Assembly: GCA_018195615.1 (NCBI GenBank)
Contig: JAGTPG010000002.1
Coordinates: 6,441,501 to 6,505,500 of the forward strand
Source: Streptomyces tuirus
GTDB lineage: Bacteria; Actinomycetota; Actinomycetes; Streptomycetales; Streptomycetaceae
Direction: 5' to 3'
Length of the DNA: 64,000 bases
Part shown: positions 8,848 to 18,081 of the stretch, one piece after another
How the letters are laid out: each line of letters starts with the position of its first letter
Position numbering within the stretch: position 1 is the stretch's first letter
Position numbers and translations under genes: made by a program
The notes under the pieces: generated by a model
Seen by the model: only the letters and a program-made list of their open reading frames with translations
Told to the model about the DNA's origin: nothing
The model's database searches: none

Positions 8848-8875
8848 TTGCTTTAGACATTGTCTATTGTAGGAT
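8848..8875 (+). promoter_or_regulatory. catalase promoter with embedded palindromic operator
   Basis: TTGCTT (8848-8853) and TAGGAT (8870-8875) are 16 bases apart. Nearly the whole spacer is the perfect inverted repeat TAGACA-T-TGTCTA (8854-8866). A repressor bound there would block polymerase directly. The Fur-family gene next door is the obvious candidate ligand; that link is inference. Confidence 0.65.
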
Positions 8876-8931
8876 CGAGAACGACTTTGGTCGATGGACA
8901 GGATCGGTCGGGAATGGCGCAGGAGGCGTAC

Positions 8932-10383
8932 GTGACGCAGGGACCGCTCACCACGGAGACCGGTGCTCCGGTCGCGGACAACCAGAACAGCGAGACCGCG
9001 GGCGTGGGCGGCCCGGTGCTCGTCCAGGACCAGCTGCTGCTGGAGAAGCTGGCCCACTTCAACCGCGAGCGCATTCCGGAGCGTGTCGTGCACGCCCGCG
9101 GTGCCGGCGCCTACGGCACCTTCACGGTGACCGCCGACGTCACCCCGTACACGCGCGCCGCGTTCCTCTGCGAGGTCGGCAAGGAGACCGAGGTCTTCCT
9201 GCGCTTCTCGACCGTGGCAGGCAACCTGGGCGCGGCGGACGCCGTCCGTGACCCGCGCGGCTTCGCGCTGAAGTTCTACACCGAGGAGGGCAACTACGAC
9301 CTCGTCGGCAACAACACCCCGGTGTTCTTCATCAAGGACGCCATCAAGTTCCCGGACTTCATCCACACCCAGAAGCGCGACCCGTACACCGGCTCGACGG
9401 AGGCGGACAACGTCTGGGACTTCTGGAGCCTGAGCCCCGAGTCCACGCACCAGGTGACCTGGCTGTTCGGCGACCGCGGCATCCCCGCCTCGTACCGCCA
9501 CATGGACGGCTTCGGCTCGCACACCTTCCAGTGGCAGAACGAGGCCGGCGAGGTCTTCTGGGTCAAGTACCACTTCAAGACCGACCAGGGCATCAGGAAC
9601 CTCACCCAGGCCGAGGCGGACCGGCTCGCCGGTGCGGACCCGGACAGCCACCAGCGGGACCTGCGCCAGGCCATCGAGCGCGGTGAGTTCCCGTCCTGGA
9701 CCGTGCAGGTGCAGATCATGCCGGCGGCGGACGCGGCGACGTACCGCTTCAACCCGTTCGACCTGACCAAGGTCTGGCCGCACGCCGACTACCCGCCGAT
9801 CGAGATCGGCAAGCTGGAGCTCAACCGCAATCCGGAGAACATCTTCGCCGAGGTCGAGCAGTCGATCTTCAGCCCCGCCCACTTCGTGCCGGGCATCGGC
9901 CCGTCCCCGGACAAGATGCTCCAGGGCCGCCTCTTCGCGTACGGCGACGCCCACCGCTACCGCGTCGGCATCAACGCCGACCACCTGCCGGTGAACCGCC
10001 CGCACGCCACCGTGGCGCGCACCAACTCCCGCGACGGCTACCTCTACGACGGCCGCCACAAGGGCGCGAAGAACTACGAGCCGAACAGCTTCGGCGGCCC
10101 GTTCCAGACGGACCGTCCGCTGTGGTCCGCCACGGCCGTGCACGGCGTCACGGGCAACCACCCGGCGCCCGTCCATGCCGAGGACGACGACTTCGTGCAG
10201 GCGGGCAACCTCTACCGGCTCATGTCGGAGGACGAGAAGGAGCGGCTGATCGCCAACCTGGCGGGCTTCATCGCCAAGGTCTCGCGGGACGACATCGTCG
10301 AGCGGGCGATCGACAACTTCCGTCGGGCCGACGAGGGCTACGGCAAGCGGCTGGAGGCCGCGGTCCAGGCCCTGCGCGGCTGA
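8932..10383 (+). CDS. katA: monofunctional heme catalase
   Basis: A 483-residue small-subunit catalase that dismutates hydrogen peroxide. Distal-site His54 lies in R-V-V-H-A-R-G-A-G, the distal Asn region is N-N-T-P-V-F-F-I-K-D, and the proximal heme Tyr lies in R-L-F-A-Y-G-D-A-H-R-Y. GTG 8932 is chosen because AGGAGG precedes it by five bases and it gives the usual actinomycete N-terminus (M-T-Q-G-P-L-T). ATG 8914 and TTG 8860 are longer in-frame alternatives. It is divergent from the CatR-like gene and probably induced by peroxide through it. A 12-bp terminator hairpin follows. Confidence 0.95.
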   Translation: MTQGPLTTETGAPVADNQNSETAGVGGPVLVQDQLLLEKLAHFNRERIPERVVHARGAGAYGTFTVTADVTPYTRAAFLCEVGKETEVFLRFSTVAGNLGAADAVRDPRGFALKFYTEEGNYDLVGNNTPVFFIKDAIKFPDFIHTQKRDPYTGSTEADNVWDFWSLSPESTHQVTWLFGDRGIPASYRHMDGFGSHTFQWQNEAGEVFWVKYHFKTDQGIRNLTQAEADRLAGADPDSHQRDLRQAIERGEFPSWTVQVQIMPAADAATYRFNPFDLTKVWPHADYPPIEIGKLELNRNPENIFAEVEQSIFSPAHFVPGIGPSPDKMLQGRLFAYGDAHRYRVGINADHLPVNRPHATVARTNSRDGYLYDGRHKGAKNYEPNSFGGPFQTDRPLWSATAVHGVTGNHPAPVHAEDDDFVQAGNLYRLMSEDEKERLIANLAGFIAKVSRDDIVERAIDNFRRADEGYGKRLEAAVQALRG

Positions 10384-10414
10384 ACTCCAGCGCTGGACCG
10401 CTTGCGGTAGGGGC

Positions 10415-10443
10415 GGGCCGGATCCCCGGGTGGGATCCGGCCC
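10415..10443. terminator. terminator between catalase and CBS genes
   Basis: Perfect 12-bp stem (10415-10426 with 10432-10443) and a 5-base loop, between convergent genes ending at 10383 and 10454. It probably serves both strands. Confidence 0.85.
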
Positions 10444-10453
10444 GTTCGTGCTG

Positions 10454-10846
10454 TCAGGCGGGCACCTGCGGGCGAACCGGTGCCCAGCAGCGGATGATGT
10501 CGCGGACCGAGACGACGCCGGCGGGCTCGCCGCGGTCCAGCACGATGAGGTGACGGAAGCCGCCGTGCGCCATGGCGCGGGCCGCCTCCTCCAGGGTCCA
10601 GGCCGGTGCGGCGAACACGACGTCGGTGGTGGTGTGGGCGTGGGCGCGTTCCGTGTCCGGGTCCTGGCCCAGGCCGACGGAGTTGAGGATGTCGCGTTCG
10701 GTGAGGATGCCGATGCCGCCGGCGTCGGGGTCGTGGACGATGGCCGCGCCGACCTTGCGGGCGGACATCAGCGCGGCTGCCTGGCGAAGGGTGTGGGTCG
10801 GGCCGATGGTCAGGACGACGGTGCTCATGGCGTCACGGACGAGCAT
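10454..10846 (-). CDS. CBS-domain pair protein
   Basis: A 130-residue protein of two tandem CBS motifs (about residues 5-60 and 72-125), starting M-L-V-R-D-A-M-S and ending V-S-V-R-D-I-I-R. Such pairs bind adenosyl nucleotides and act as energy or redox sensors. The target is unknown. ATG 10846 is chosen because AGGAGGT lies ten bases upstream; the 14 residues added by reading from 10888 have no such site. Single gene, convergent with the catalase. Confidence 0.85.
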   Translation of the reverse strand: MLVRDAMSTVVLTIGPTHTLRQAAALMSARKVGAAIVHDPDAGGIGILTERDILNSVGLGQDPDTERAHAHTTTDVVFAAPAWTLEEAARAMAHGGFRHLIVLDRGEPAGVVSVRDIIRCWAPVRPQVPA

Positions 10847-10975
10847 GGATGGAGCCACCTCCTGGGAGTGTCCCCGCCGTTTGTTCATGTTTTCACAAGT
10901 TCACAAGCGGGCGGACTCCCAGAGTGGCAGGCAAAGGGAGGGTCAACAAGGGGGCGCTCGGTAACAGCCGGGGGC

Positions 10976-11776
10976 TCAGTAGCGCTGGTTGAGGTACCCC
11001 AGCAGTTCGTCGTGCAGCAGGCCGTTGGACGCGGCCGCGTTGCCGCTGTGCGGGCCCGGGCGGGCGTCGAGTCCGGTGAAGCTGCCGCCGGCCTCCGTGA
11101 CGATGATCGCCGTCGCGGCCATGTCCCACAGGGACAGCTCCGGCTCGGCGCACATGTCGACGGAGCCTTCCGCGACCATCATGTAGGGCCAGAAGTCGCC
11201 GTACGCGCGGGTGCGCCAGACCTCGCGGGTGAGGTCCAGGAAGCCGTCCAGGCGGCCCTGCTCCTCCCAGCCGCTGAGGGACGAGTAGGCGAAGGAGGCG
11301 TCGGCGAGCTTTCCGACGCGGGACACCTGAAGGCGGGACGCCTTCGTGAGGCTGCGGCCGGTGAAGGCGCCATGGCCCTTCGCCGCCCACCAGCGGCGGC
11401 CGAGGGCGGGGGCGGAGACGACACCGACGACGGGCTGGAAGCCGCCCTCGCCGGCTTCCATCAGTGCGATGAGGGTGGCCCAGACGGGGACCCCGCGTAC
11501 GTAGTTCTTGGTGCCGTCGATGGGGTCGATCACCCAGCGGCGGGGGCCGGTGCCCTCGACGCCGTACTCCTCGCCGAGGATCGCGTCCCGGGGGCGGGCG
11601 CGCTGGAGCTGGCCGCGGATGAGTTCTTCCGCGGCCTTGTCCGCTTCGGTCACCGGCGTCATGTCCGGTTTGGTCTCGACCTTGAGGTCGAGGGCCTTGA
11701 ACCGGTCCGTCGTCGCGGCATCGGCGGCGTCGGCGAGGACGTGGGCGAGACGCAGGTCGTCGAGGTAGTCGGGCAT
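10976..11776 (-). CDS. hisN: histidinol-phosphatase, inositol-monophosphatase family
   Basis: A 266-residue IMPase-fold enzyme. Metal-binding motifs are E-E-Y near residue 70, W-V-I-D-P-I-D-G-T-K-N-Y-V-R-G and L-S-L-W-D-M-A-A near the C-terminus. The sequence type matches the actinobacterial HisN that dephosphorylates histidinol phosphate in histidine biosynthesis. The frame stays open to 12187, but ATG 11776 (M-P-D-Y-L-D-D-L) is the conserved start; the upstream residues are Pro/Arg-rich and look non-coding. It is unlinked to other his genes, as in S. coelicolor. Confidence 0.88.
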   Translation of the reverse strand: MPDYLDDLRLAHVLADAADAATTDRFKALDLKVETKPDMTPVTEADKAAEELIRGQLQRARPRDAILGEEYGVEGTGPRRWVIDPIDGTKNYVRGVPVWATLIALMEAGEGGFQPVVGVVSAPALGRRWWAAKGHGAFTGRSLTKASRLQVSRVGKLADASFAYSSLSGWEEQGRLDGFLDLTREVWRTRAYGDFWPYMMVAEGSVDMCAEPELSLWDMAATAIIVTEAGGSFTGLDARPGPHSGNAAASNGLLHDELLGYLNQRY

Positions 11777-11963
11777 GTAACGAACGGTATCCGCCGAGGT
11801 GGGGGTGGGGCTACAGGGGGTTTGTGGGCGGGTGTGGGGGCGTTGTGGGGGCTCGGCGTTCACGGGGTGCCGGGCGGACCCGCAGTCGCCGACCCACCCA
11901 CGTGAAGAGGCGAACTCCCGCGCGGCAAGGCTGAAACGCGCCCCCGCATGCGCTCGCGAACCC

Positions 11964-11992
11964 TTGACAGTGGTTTCGTGCGCGTCAAATCT
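11964..11992 (+). promoter_or_regulatory. candidate vegetative promoter of the TetR gene
   Basis: A consensus TTGACA (11964-11969), a 17-base spacer and a weaker AAATCT (11987-11992), ending 32 bases before the ATG. This is one of the few perfect -35 hexamers in the window. Confidence 0.45.
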
Positions 11993-12024
11993 GGGCGCAC
12001 AGCCGCTCGCCCCAAGGGGAGGCG

Positions 12025-12633
12025 ATGATGCCTGCAGCGCGGGAATCTCTACTGGACGCCGCTTACACGGCGCTGGCGCGCCGGCCCTGGTCCGCTGTGC
12101 GGATGGTGGACGTGGCCGCGGCGGCAGGAGTGTCCCGGCAGACGCTGTACAACGAGTTCGGCAGCAAGGACGGGCTCGCCCGGGCACTCGTGAGGAGAGA
12201 GGCCGACGGGTATCTCGCCGGAGTCGACCGCGCGCTCGCCGGACACAGCGACCCCCGCGACCGGCTCACCGCCACCGCCGAGTGGACCACGTCCGCGGCC
12301 CGCGAGAACTCCCTCGTCCGGGCCATGCTCACCGGCTGCTGGAGCGAACGGCTGCCCTCCCCGGCCCTGACGGCCGTCCCCTCCACCTCCGCCGTTCCGG
12401 CCCAGCGCCGCGCCGACGGCCCACTGCCCTCACCCGGCGACTTCGTCACCCTGGTCCGCGACCGCGCCGTGACCGTCCTGGCCGGACCGGGCACTCCCAA
12501 GTCCGACACCGTCGACCTGGCCCGCTCCTGCGAGCTCGCCGTCCGGCTGGCCCTGTCCTGCGTGGCCGCGCCACCCGGCGAGGGCGGCGTGGCCGACCTG
12601 GTCCGCAGCGCGCTTCGACGACAGCCGGGCTGA
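12025..12633 (+). CDS. TetR-family transcriptional regulator
   Basis: About 202 residues. The N-terminal HTH is clear (V-D-V-A-A-A-A-G-V-S-R-Q-T-L-Y-N-E-F-G-S-K). The ligand domain is diverged and includes a Pro/Ser-rich insert around residues 110-140. The start has two adjacent ATGs (12025, 12028) after AGGGGAGG. It ends eight bases from the convergent SMR exporter gene. Regulation of that exporter is a reasonable guess, supported only by adjacency and by a small inverted repeat in the exporter promoter. Confidence 0.88.
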   Translation: MMPAARESLLDAAYTALARRPWSAVRMVDVAAAAGVSRQTLYNEFGSKDGLARALVRREADGYLAGVDRALAGHSDPRDRLTATAEWTTSAARENSLVRAMLTGCWSERLPSPALTAVPSTSAVPAQRRADGPLPSPGDFVTLVRDRAVTVLAGPGTPKSDTVDLARSCELAVRLALSCVAAPPGEGGVADLVRSALRRQPG

Positions 12634-12640
12634 CAGGACG

Positions 12641-12964
12641 TCAGTGCGCCGACCCCGACAACTGCAGGCCGATCACACCGATGATGACGAGGCTGATCGA
12701 CACGAGCTTCAGGGTCGACACCAGGTCGCCCAGGAACACCATGCCGTAGATCGCCGTGCCCGCGGCGCCGATGCCCGTCCACACGGCGTAGGCAGGCCCC
12801 ACGTCGAGTTTCTTCAGCGACAGGGTCAGCAGCCCGAAGCTGCCGAGGGCGAAGATGCAGAACGCGACGGTCGGCCAGAGCCGGGTGAAGCCGTGCGACA
12901 GCTTCAGACACACGGCGAAGCCGGTCTCCAGCAACCCGGCCACGATGACCAGCAGCCACGCCAT
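12641..12964 (-). CDS. SMR-family small exporter, SugE/Gdx-like
   Basis: A 107-residue protein with four membrane helices and the essential membrane Glu in helix 1 (G-L-L-E-T-G-F-A). The stretches K-L-S-H-G-F-T-R-L and G-P-A-Y-A-V-W-T-G-I-G are typical of the SugE/Gdx branch, whose characterised members export guanidinium. I see no guanidine riboswitch in the 5' region. GGAGG lies ten bases before the ATG. Functional dimers are expected in the membrane; whether this is a Gdx or a drug exporter is open. Confidence 0.88.
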   Translation of the reverse strand: MAWLLVIVAGLLETGFAVCLKLSHGFTRLWPTVAFCIFALGSFGLLTLSLKKLDVGPAYAVWTGIGAAGTAIYGMVFLGDLVSTLKLVSISLVIIGVIGLQLSGSAH

Positions 12965-12995
12965 GAGTCGTTCCTCCCGTGTCCCACGTTCAGTG

Positions 12996-13009
12996 ACCGC
13001 TCAGTCGGT
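12996..13009. promoter_or_regulatory. possible TetR-type operator upstream of the SMR gene
   Basis: ACCG-N6-CGGT inverted repeat about 32 bases upstream of the SMR start. A second imperfect repeat (CCAGA-N10-TCTGG, 13023-13042) lies further upstream. Both are short, so this is only suggestive. Confidence 0.3.
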
Positions 13010-13111
13010 TTGAGCTGGTTCGCCAGACTCTTCAGTATCTGGTCGTCCTTGCATCCGGCTCGGTGCGATTATGCACTTACCGTCCGCACCCCATGACAAA
13101 CAACGCGGAGG

Positions 13112-14122
13112 TCAATCGCCTTCCTTCCGCTCCCGCGTGGCCAGCAGCCGCCGCAGCGAGAACAGCCGCGCCGGATCCGCGTGCCCCTCGGCCACCCACG
13201 CGTCCAGCGCGCAATCCGGCTCGTCGTGACTGCACGCGCGCGGGCAGCCCTCGGTGCCCGGCGCCAGATCGGGGAAGGCGTGGATGACCCGGGACGGATC
13301 CACGTGGTTCAGCCCGAAGGACCGCACGCCCGGTGTGTCGACCACCCAGCCGTCGCTGTCCGACAGCGGCAGCGCCAGCGCCGAGGTGGTGGTGTGCCGG
13401 CCACGGCCCGTCACCGCGTTGACATGCCCCGTCGTACGCCGCCGCTCCTCCGGGACCAGCGCGTTGACCAGGGTCGTCTTGCCGACTCCGGAGTGGCCCA
13501 CGAACGCGGTGATCTTGCCGTCGAGGTGCTCGCGCACCCGGTCGACGGCGGCGCCGCTGTCCAGTTCCGCGCGGCTGGTGACGACGTAGGGGATGTCGAG
13601 GTCGCCGTAGAGCTCCAGCAGCTTCTCGGGCGGGGCGAGGTCCGACTTGGTCAGCACCAGCAGCGGTTCCAGGCCACCGTCGTAGGCCGCGACCAGACAG
13701 CGGTCGATCAGGCGCGGGCGGGGCTCCGGATCGGCCAGGGCGGTCACCACGGCGAGCTGGTCGGCGTTGGCGACGACGACACGCTCGTACGGATCGTCGT
13801 CGTCCGCCGTGCGGCGGAGCACCGAAGACCGCTCCTCGATGCGCACGATCCTCGCGAGCGTGTCCTTCCTGCCCGTCAGGTCGCCGACGAGCGCCACCCG
13901 GTCGCCGACCACAGCCGCCTTGCGGCCCAGCTCGCGGGCTTTCATCGCCATCACCACACGGTCCTCGACGAGGCAGGTCAGGCGGCCCCGGTCGACGGTG
14001 AGGACGAGGCCCTCGGCGGCGTCCTCGTGCTTGGGGCGGATGTTCGTCCGGGGCCGGGTGTTCCGGCGGCCCGGGCGGGTGCGGATGTCGTCCTCGTCGG
14101 TGTGCTTGCCGTAGCGGCGCAT
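13112..14122 (-). CDS. rsgA: ribosome small subunit-dependent GTPase RsgA
   Basis: A 336-residue circularly permuted GTPase. It has an N-terminal OB-fold, then the G4 motif T-K-S-D, G1 G-H-S-G-V-G-K-T-T, G3 D-T-P-G-V-R and a C-terminal zinc site C-P-R-A-C-S-H-D-E-P-D-C. It assists late 30S assembly. ATG 14122 (M-R-R-Y-G-K) has GGGGA upstream and fits the family N-terminus; upstream residues to 14164 are not conserved-looking. It starts 17 bases after aroA ends, so the two are likely co-transcribed, an arrangement common in Streptomyces. Confidence 0.93.
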   Translation of the reverse strand: MRRYGKHTDEDDIRTRPGRRNTRPRTNIRPKHEDAAEGLVLTVDRGRLTCLVEDRVVMAMKARELGRKAAVVGDRVALVGDLTGRKDTLARIVRIEERSSVLRRTADDDDPYERVVVANADQLAVVTALADPEPRPRLIDRCLVAAYDGGLEPLLVLTKSDLAPPEKLLELYGDLDIPYVVTSRAELDSGAAVDRVREHLDGKITAFVGHSGVGKTTLVNALVPEERRRTTGHVNAVTGRGRHTTTSALALPLSDSDGWVVDTPGVRSFGLNHVDPSRVIHAFPDLAPGTEGCPRACSHDEPDCALDAWVAEGHADPARLFSLRRLLATRERKEGD

Positions 14123-14139
14123 GACGTGATCCCCGCGTC

Positions 14140-15454
14140 CTACGCCCCGAGCATCCCGGTCCACAGGTCGGGGAAGTCGGGCAGGGTCTTGGCCGTCGTC
14201 GCCACGTTCTCGATCTGCACTCCCTCCACCGCGAGCCCGATGATCGCGCCGGCCGTGGCCATGCGGTGGTCGTCGTAGGTGTGGAAGACCCCGCCGTGCA
14301 GGCGGCGCGGGCGGATGTGCAGACCGTCGGCGGTCTCGGTGACGTCACCGCCGAACTCGTTGATCTCCTTCGTCAGCGCGGCCAGCCGGTCCGTCTCGTG
14401 CAGGCGCAGGTGGGCCACGCCGCGCAGGGTCGACGGGGAGTCCGCGAGGGCCGCGACCGCCGCGATGCCCGGCGTCAGCTCGCCGACCTCGCTCAGGTCG
14501 ACATCGATGCCGTGGACCGATCCCGAGCCGGTGAAGACGAGACCGTACTCGGTCAGTTCGCAGGTGCCGCCCATCTCGGTGAAGATCTCGCGCAGCCGGT
14601 CACCGGGCTGGGTGGTGCGGGCCGGCCAGTCCGGGACGACGACCTTGCCGCCGGTCACCAGCGCCGCCGCGAGGAACGGCTGGGCGTTGGACAGGTCCGG
14701 CTCGATGACCAGGTCCCGGCCGAGCAGGGCGCCGGGCGTGACCCGCCAGACGTTCGGCTCGCCGCCCGACTCGGGCGTGTCCACCTGGGCGCCGACCGCG
14801 CGCAGCATGTCGACGGTCATGCGGATGTGCGGCATGGAGGGCAGCGTGGCGCCGGTGTGGCGGACCTCGACGCCCTGGTTGAAGCGCGGGCCGGACAGCA
14901 GCAGGGCGCTCACGAACTGCGACGAGGAGGACGCGTCGATCGCGACCGGGCCGCCGTCCAGGGCACCGCTGCCGTGCACGGTCAGTGGCAGCGCGCCACG
15001 GCCGTCGTCGTCGATCCGGGCGCCGAGCTGACGCAGTGCGTCGATGACGCCGGTCAGGGGACGCTCGTAGGAGCGGGGGTCGCCGTCGAACCTGATGGGA
15101 CCGTCGGCGAGCGCGGCGACCGGCGGCAGGAACCGCATCACCGTGCCGGCGTTGCCGACGTCGACCGTGGCCGGGCCGCGCAGGCCCGTGGGGAGCACGC
15201 GCCAGGCCTCGCCGGTGCCGTCGGGGCCGACGCCTTCCTCGATCTCGACGCCCATCGCGCGCAGCGCGCCGGCCATCAGCAGGGTGTCGCGGGAGCGCAG
15301 GGGCGGCGCAGCCAGCCGGGCTCGGAGGCGAGGGAGGCGAGGACCAGGGCGCGGTTGGTGACGGACTTGGACCCGGGCACGTGGACCGTCGCGTCGACGG
15401 CTCCGCTCGCGTGCGGGGCGGGCCAGAGGGCGGTGTCTGCGGTGTTCGGGCCAT
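14140..15454 (-). CDS. aroA: 3-phosphoshikimate 1-carboxyvinyltransferase (frameshifted)
   Basis: EPSP synthase of the shikimate pathway (shikimate-3-phosphate + PEP). The N-terminal substrate motif V-P-G-S-K-S-V-T-N-R is in one frame and the rest, from L-R-S-R-D-T-L-L-M-A-G, is in another. Adding one base to the G run at 15300-15303 restores continuity. Later motifs include D-A-S-S-S-S-Q-F-V-S and L-H-E-T-D-R-L-A-A-L-T-K-E. The extreme N-terminus probably has a second missing base near 15450: the ATG at 15452-15454 is one frame off from the expected A-L-W-P-A-P-H-A-S-G. Total size then matches the ~440-residue family. Confidence 0.88.
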
Positions 15455-15577
15455 GCCTTCACTTTATAAGGAGGCAGGAGGGCAGGTGGTTCTTCGGGTG
15501 CGGCACCGTCGGGGTTGTCCGCGCCCACGTGGCGAAGCCGCTGTCGACACGGCCCTGGACCCCTTCGGACGGGCTGG

Positions 15578-16299
15578 TCACAACTCCAGCAACCAGCGCC
15601 CGCCGCCTATCAACGAGCACAGTGACACCGCGTGGAACAGGAACAGCCAAAGTCCCGCCGGTACATGCGTCAACCGCGACAACTGGTCCGCGTCGGAGTC
15701 CCCGGCCCCGCCCCGCGCCCGCTTGGCCTGTAGCTCGAAGGCCGGACGTACGCCCCGATCAGCAGGAACCACACCACCACGTACGCGAACGCCGCCTGGA
15801 CCTGCGGGCCGGCCAGCCAGGAGACCAGGACGAACAGGCCACCGGTGACGATCATGGTGAGGGCGCCGTAGGCGTTGCGGATCATCACCAGCATGGCCAG
15901 GAGCAGGGCCGTGGCCACCCACAGCAGGAGCGTGATGCGGCCGCCGCCCAGCAGGGCCGCGCCACCCAGGCCCAGCAGGGGCGGGGCGGTGTAGCCGGAG
16001 GCGGCGGTGAGGATCATGCCGATGCCGTGCGGCTTGCCGCGGCTGACGGTCAGGCCGCTGGTGTCCGAATGCAGCCGTATGCCGGTGAGCGTCCGGCCGG
16101 TGAGCAGCGCCACGAGCCCGTGGCCGCCCTCGTGGGCGATGGTGATGGCGTTGCGGGAGACGCGCCACAGGCCGTGCGGGACCACCACGGCGAGCGCGGC
16201 GACCAGGGTCACGAGCACCACCCAGAGGTCGGGGTCGGGCTGGGTGCCGGAGACCTCGTCCCAGAGTGAGGCGAGCGAGGCGGTTGCGGTGCTGTCCAT
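15578..16299 (-). CDS. M50-like membrane metalloprotease homolog (frameshifted)
   Basis: Reconstructed length ~240 residues with about six membrane helices. The zinc motif H-E-G-G-H (an HExxH) lies in I-T-I-A-H-E-G-G-H-G near residue 57, placing it with the M50B/DUF-type peptidase-like membrane proteins. The frame from 16299 runs to 15670. The conserved continuation F-E-L-Q-A-K-R-A-R-G and a final membrane segment ending W-L-L-E-L lie in another frame to 15578; one base added around 15739-15746 joins them. The substrate is unknown. It is divergent from the SRAP gene. Confidence 0.78.
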
Positions 16300-16402
16300 G
16301 TGCGGAGATGGCTCCCTGTGGTCGATCCAGAAGGTGCGGCGCGCAGCGCCGTCGTTGAGGGGTGGTGGTCGGGCGACGGGTGGGCCTGGCAGTGTGGCAC
16401 GT

Positions 16403-17215
16403 ATGTGCGGACGGTATGCAGCGAGTCGTAGGCCAGAGGATCTCGCGGGAATCTTCGAGATCGAGAAGTGGGAGCCCGAGGAGACCCTGGAGCCCGACTA
16501 CAACGTGGCGCCCACCAAAGAGGTCTACGCCGTCTTGGACCGTCCTCTGAAAGACGTGGACGACCCGCGACCGGTTCGCCAGCTGCGCAAGCTGAAGTGG
16601 GGGCTGGTCCCGTCCTGGTCGAAGACCCCGAGGGCGGCGCCCGGATGATCAACGCACGGGCGGAGACCGTCCACGAGAAGCCGTCCTACCGCCGCGCCTT
16701 CACCTCCCGGCGCTGCATCCTGCCCGCCGACGGCTACTACGAGTGGGTCACCGGCACCCAGGAGCGCGAGCTGGAGGTCGAGGGCAAGAAGAAGCGGCCG
16801 CGCAAGCAGCCCTACTTCGTGACGCCCGCGGACGGGTCGGTGTTCGCGATGGCCGGGCTGTACGAGTTCTGGCGGGACAGGACGCTGCCGGACGACCACC
16901 CGCAGGCCTGGTGGGTGACGTGCTCGGTCATCACGACGGAGGCGGAGAAGAGCCCCCTCGCGGTGGCCCCGGCCGAGGGCCCCGGGCCCTGGCCGACATT
17001 CACCCCGCATGCCGCTGATGCTGACGTCCGACCGCTGGGACGCCTGGCTGGACCCGTCCCGCACGGCCGCCGACGACCTGCTCGAGCTGCTCGCCCCGCC
17101 GCCCGCCGGACTGATGCGCGCCTACCCCGTCACCACGGCCGTCAGCAGTGTCCGCAACAACGGGCCGGAGCTGCTGAAGGAGCTGGAAGGGCCCGAAGAG
17201 GGCACACTCTTCTGA
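16403..17215 (+). CDS. SOS response-associated peptidase, SRAP/YedK/HMCES family (frameshifted)
   Basis: It begins M-C-G-R-Y, placing the catalytic Cys at position 2, the residue that crosslinks to abasic sites in single-stranded DNA. Further SRAP motifs are Y-N-V-A-P-T, N-A-R-A-E-T, C-I-L-P-A-D-G-Y-Y-E-W and M-P-L-M-L. Three frames are needed. Shifts lie at about 16622-16629, 16984 and 17003-17006, each repaired by one added base. Reconstructed length ~270 residues, normal for the family. The next gene starts two bases after its stop. Confidence 0.85.
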
Positions 17216-17216
17216 C

Positions 17217-17863
17217 GTGACGAACGTGACCAGCGCAGCCACCGAGACCGTCGAGACCGACGCCGGAACCGCCCGTATCACCTGGCACAAGGCGAGGAAG
17301 GCACGGCTGGTGCTCGCCGTCGGCCACGGCGCCGGCGGCGGCATCGAGGCCCGCGACCTGCGGGCCCTCGCCGCCGTGCTCCCCGACCACGGCGTGACCG
17401 TGGCCCGTGTGGAGCAGCCCTGGCGGGTGGCCGGGAAGAAGCTGGCCCCGCGCCCAGGACACTGGACACCGGCTGGCGGGGCATCTGGCCGTCGCTGGCC
17501 GCGCAGGGGCTGCCGGTGGTCTCCGGCGGGCGCAGCGCCGGGGCCCGGGTCGCCTGCCGGACCGCCACCGAGCTGGGCGCGCACGCCGTCCTCGCCCTCA
17601 GCTTCCCCCTCCACCCGCCCGGCAAGCCGGAGAAGTCCCGCGCCGGGGAACTCCTGGGCTCCGGGGTGCCCACCCTGGTCGTCCAGGGCGGGAACGACCC
17701 GTTCGGGAAGCCGGAGGAGTTCCCGGAAGGGGCGTACGAGCTTGTGGAGGTGCCGTACGGGGACCACGGTTTCGCCGTGCCCAAACGGGCGGCCATCTCG
17801 CAGGAGGAGGCAGTGGCGGTCATCACGGACGCGGTCGTGAAGTGGGCCGGGTCACTCGGGTAA
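17217..17863 (+). CDS. alpha/beta-hydrolase (dienelactone hydrolase-like fold, frameshifted)
   Basis: About 215 residues after correction. Visible features are the oxyanion stretch L-A-V-G-H-G-A-G-G-G, the nucleophile elbow G-G-R-S-A-G-A-R-V-A, the acid region V-Q-G-G-N-D-P-F-G and the C-terminal His in Y-G-D-H-G-F. The catalytic triad is therefore likely Ser-Asp-His. The frame breaks at 17446-17451 in a CCCC run; one added base joins the halves. GTG 17217 (or GTG 17226) directly follows the SRAP gene, so they are probably co-transcribed. Substrate unknown. Confidence 0.78.
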
Positions 17864-17869
17864 AGCTTC

Positions 17870-17896
17870 GGGAATGCCGGGACGGCGAGCGCTGTT
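17870..17896 (+). promoter_or_regulatory. SigR-dependent promoter (sigRp2-like)
   Basis: GGGAAT (17870-17875), 18 bases, GTT (17894-17896). This matches the known SigR consensus GGAAT-N18-19-GTT. It lies 59 bases before ATG 17955, the start expected for the long, unstable SigR' form. It therefore fits the autoregulated thiol-stress promoter described in S. coelicolor. Confidence 0.85.
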
Positions 17897-18081
17897 GTGC
17901 GGGACGTACGTGCTGGAGACCAGCACCGACGCCGTAGGAGAGGGAGTCCGCCGCATGGGTTCGATCTACTGCCCGAGCCGCAGCAGCCGTGCCGACCTGG
18001 ACTGGACGGTGCTGCACGCGGCCAAGACCGCCCCTGTTCGGGCGGCGGGCGGACCGGATCGTCGTCTATCCTCCGATTCTG

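Noticed and set aside
10976..12187. 403-residue version of HisN
   Set aside because: The extra N-terminal residues are Pro/Arg/Ala-rich, lack a ribosome-binding site and overlap the TetR gene on the other strand; ATG 11776 gives the family length.
12965..13111. Guanidine riboswitch ahead of the SugE/Gdx-like gene
   Set aside because: None of the conserved guanidine-I, -II or -III motifs could be found by eye in the short leader.
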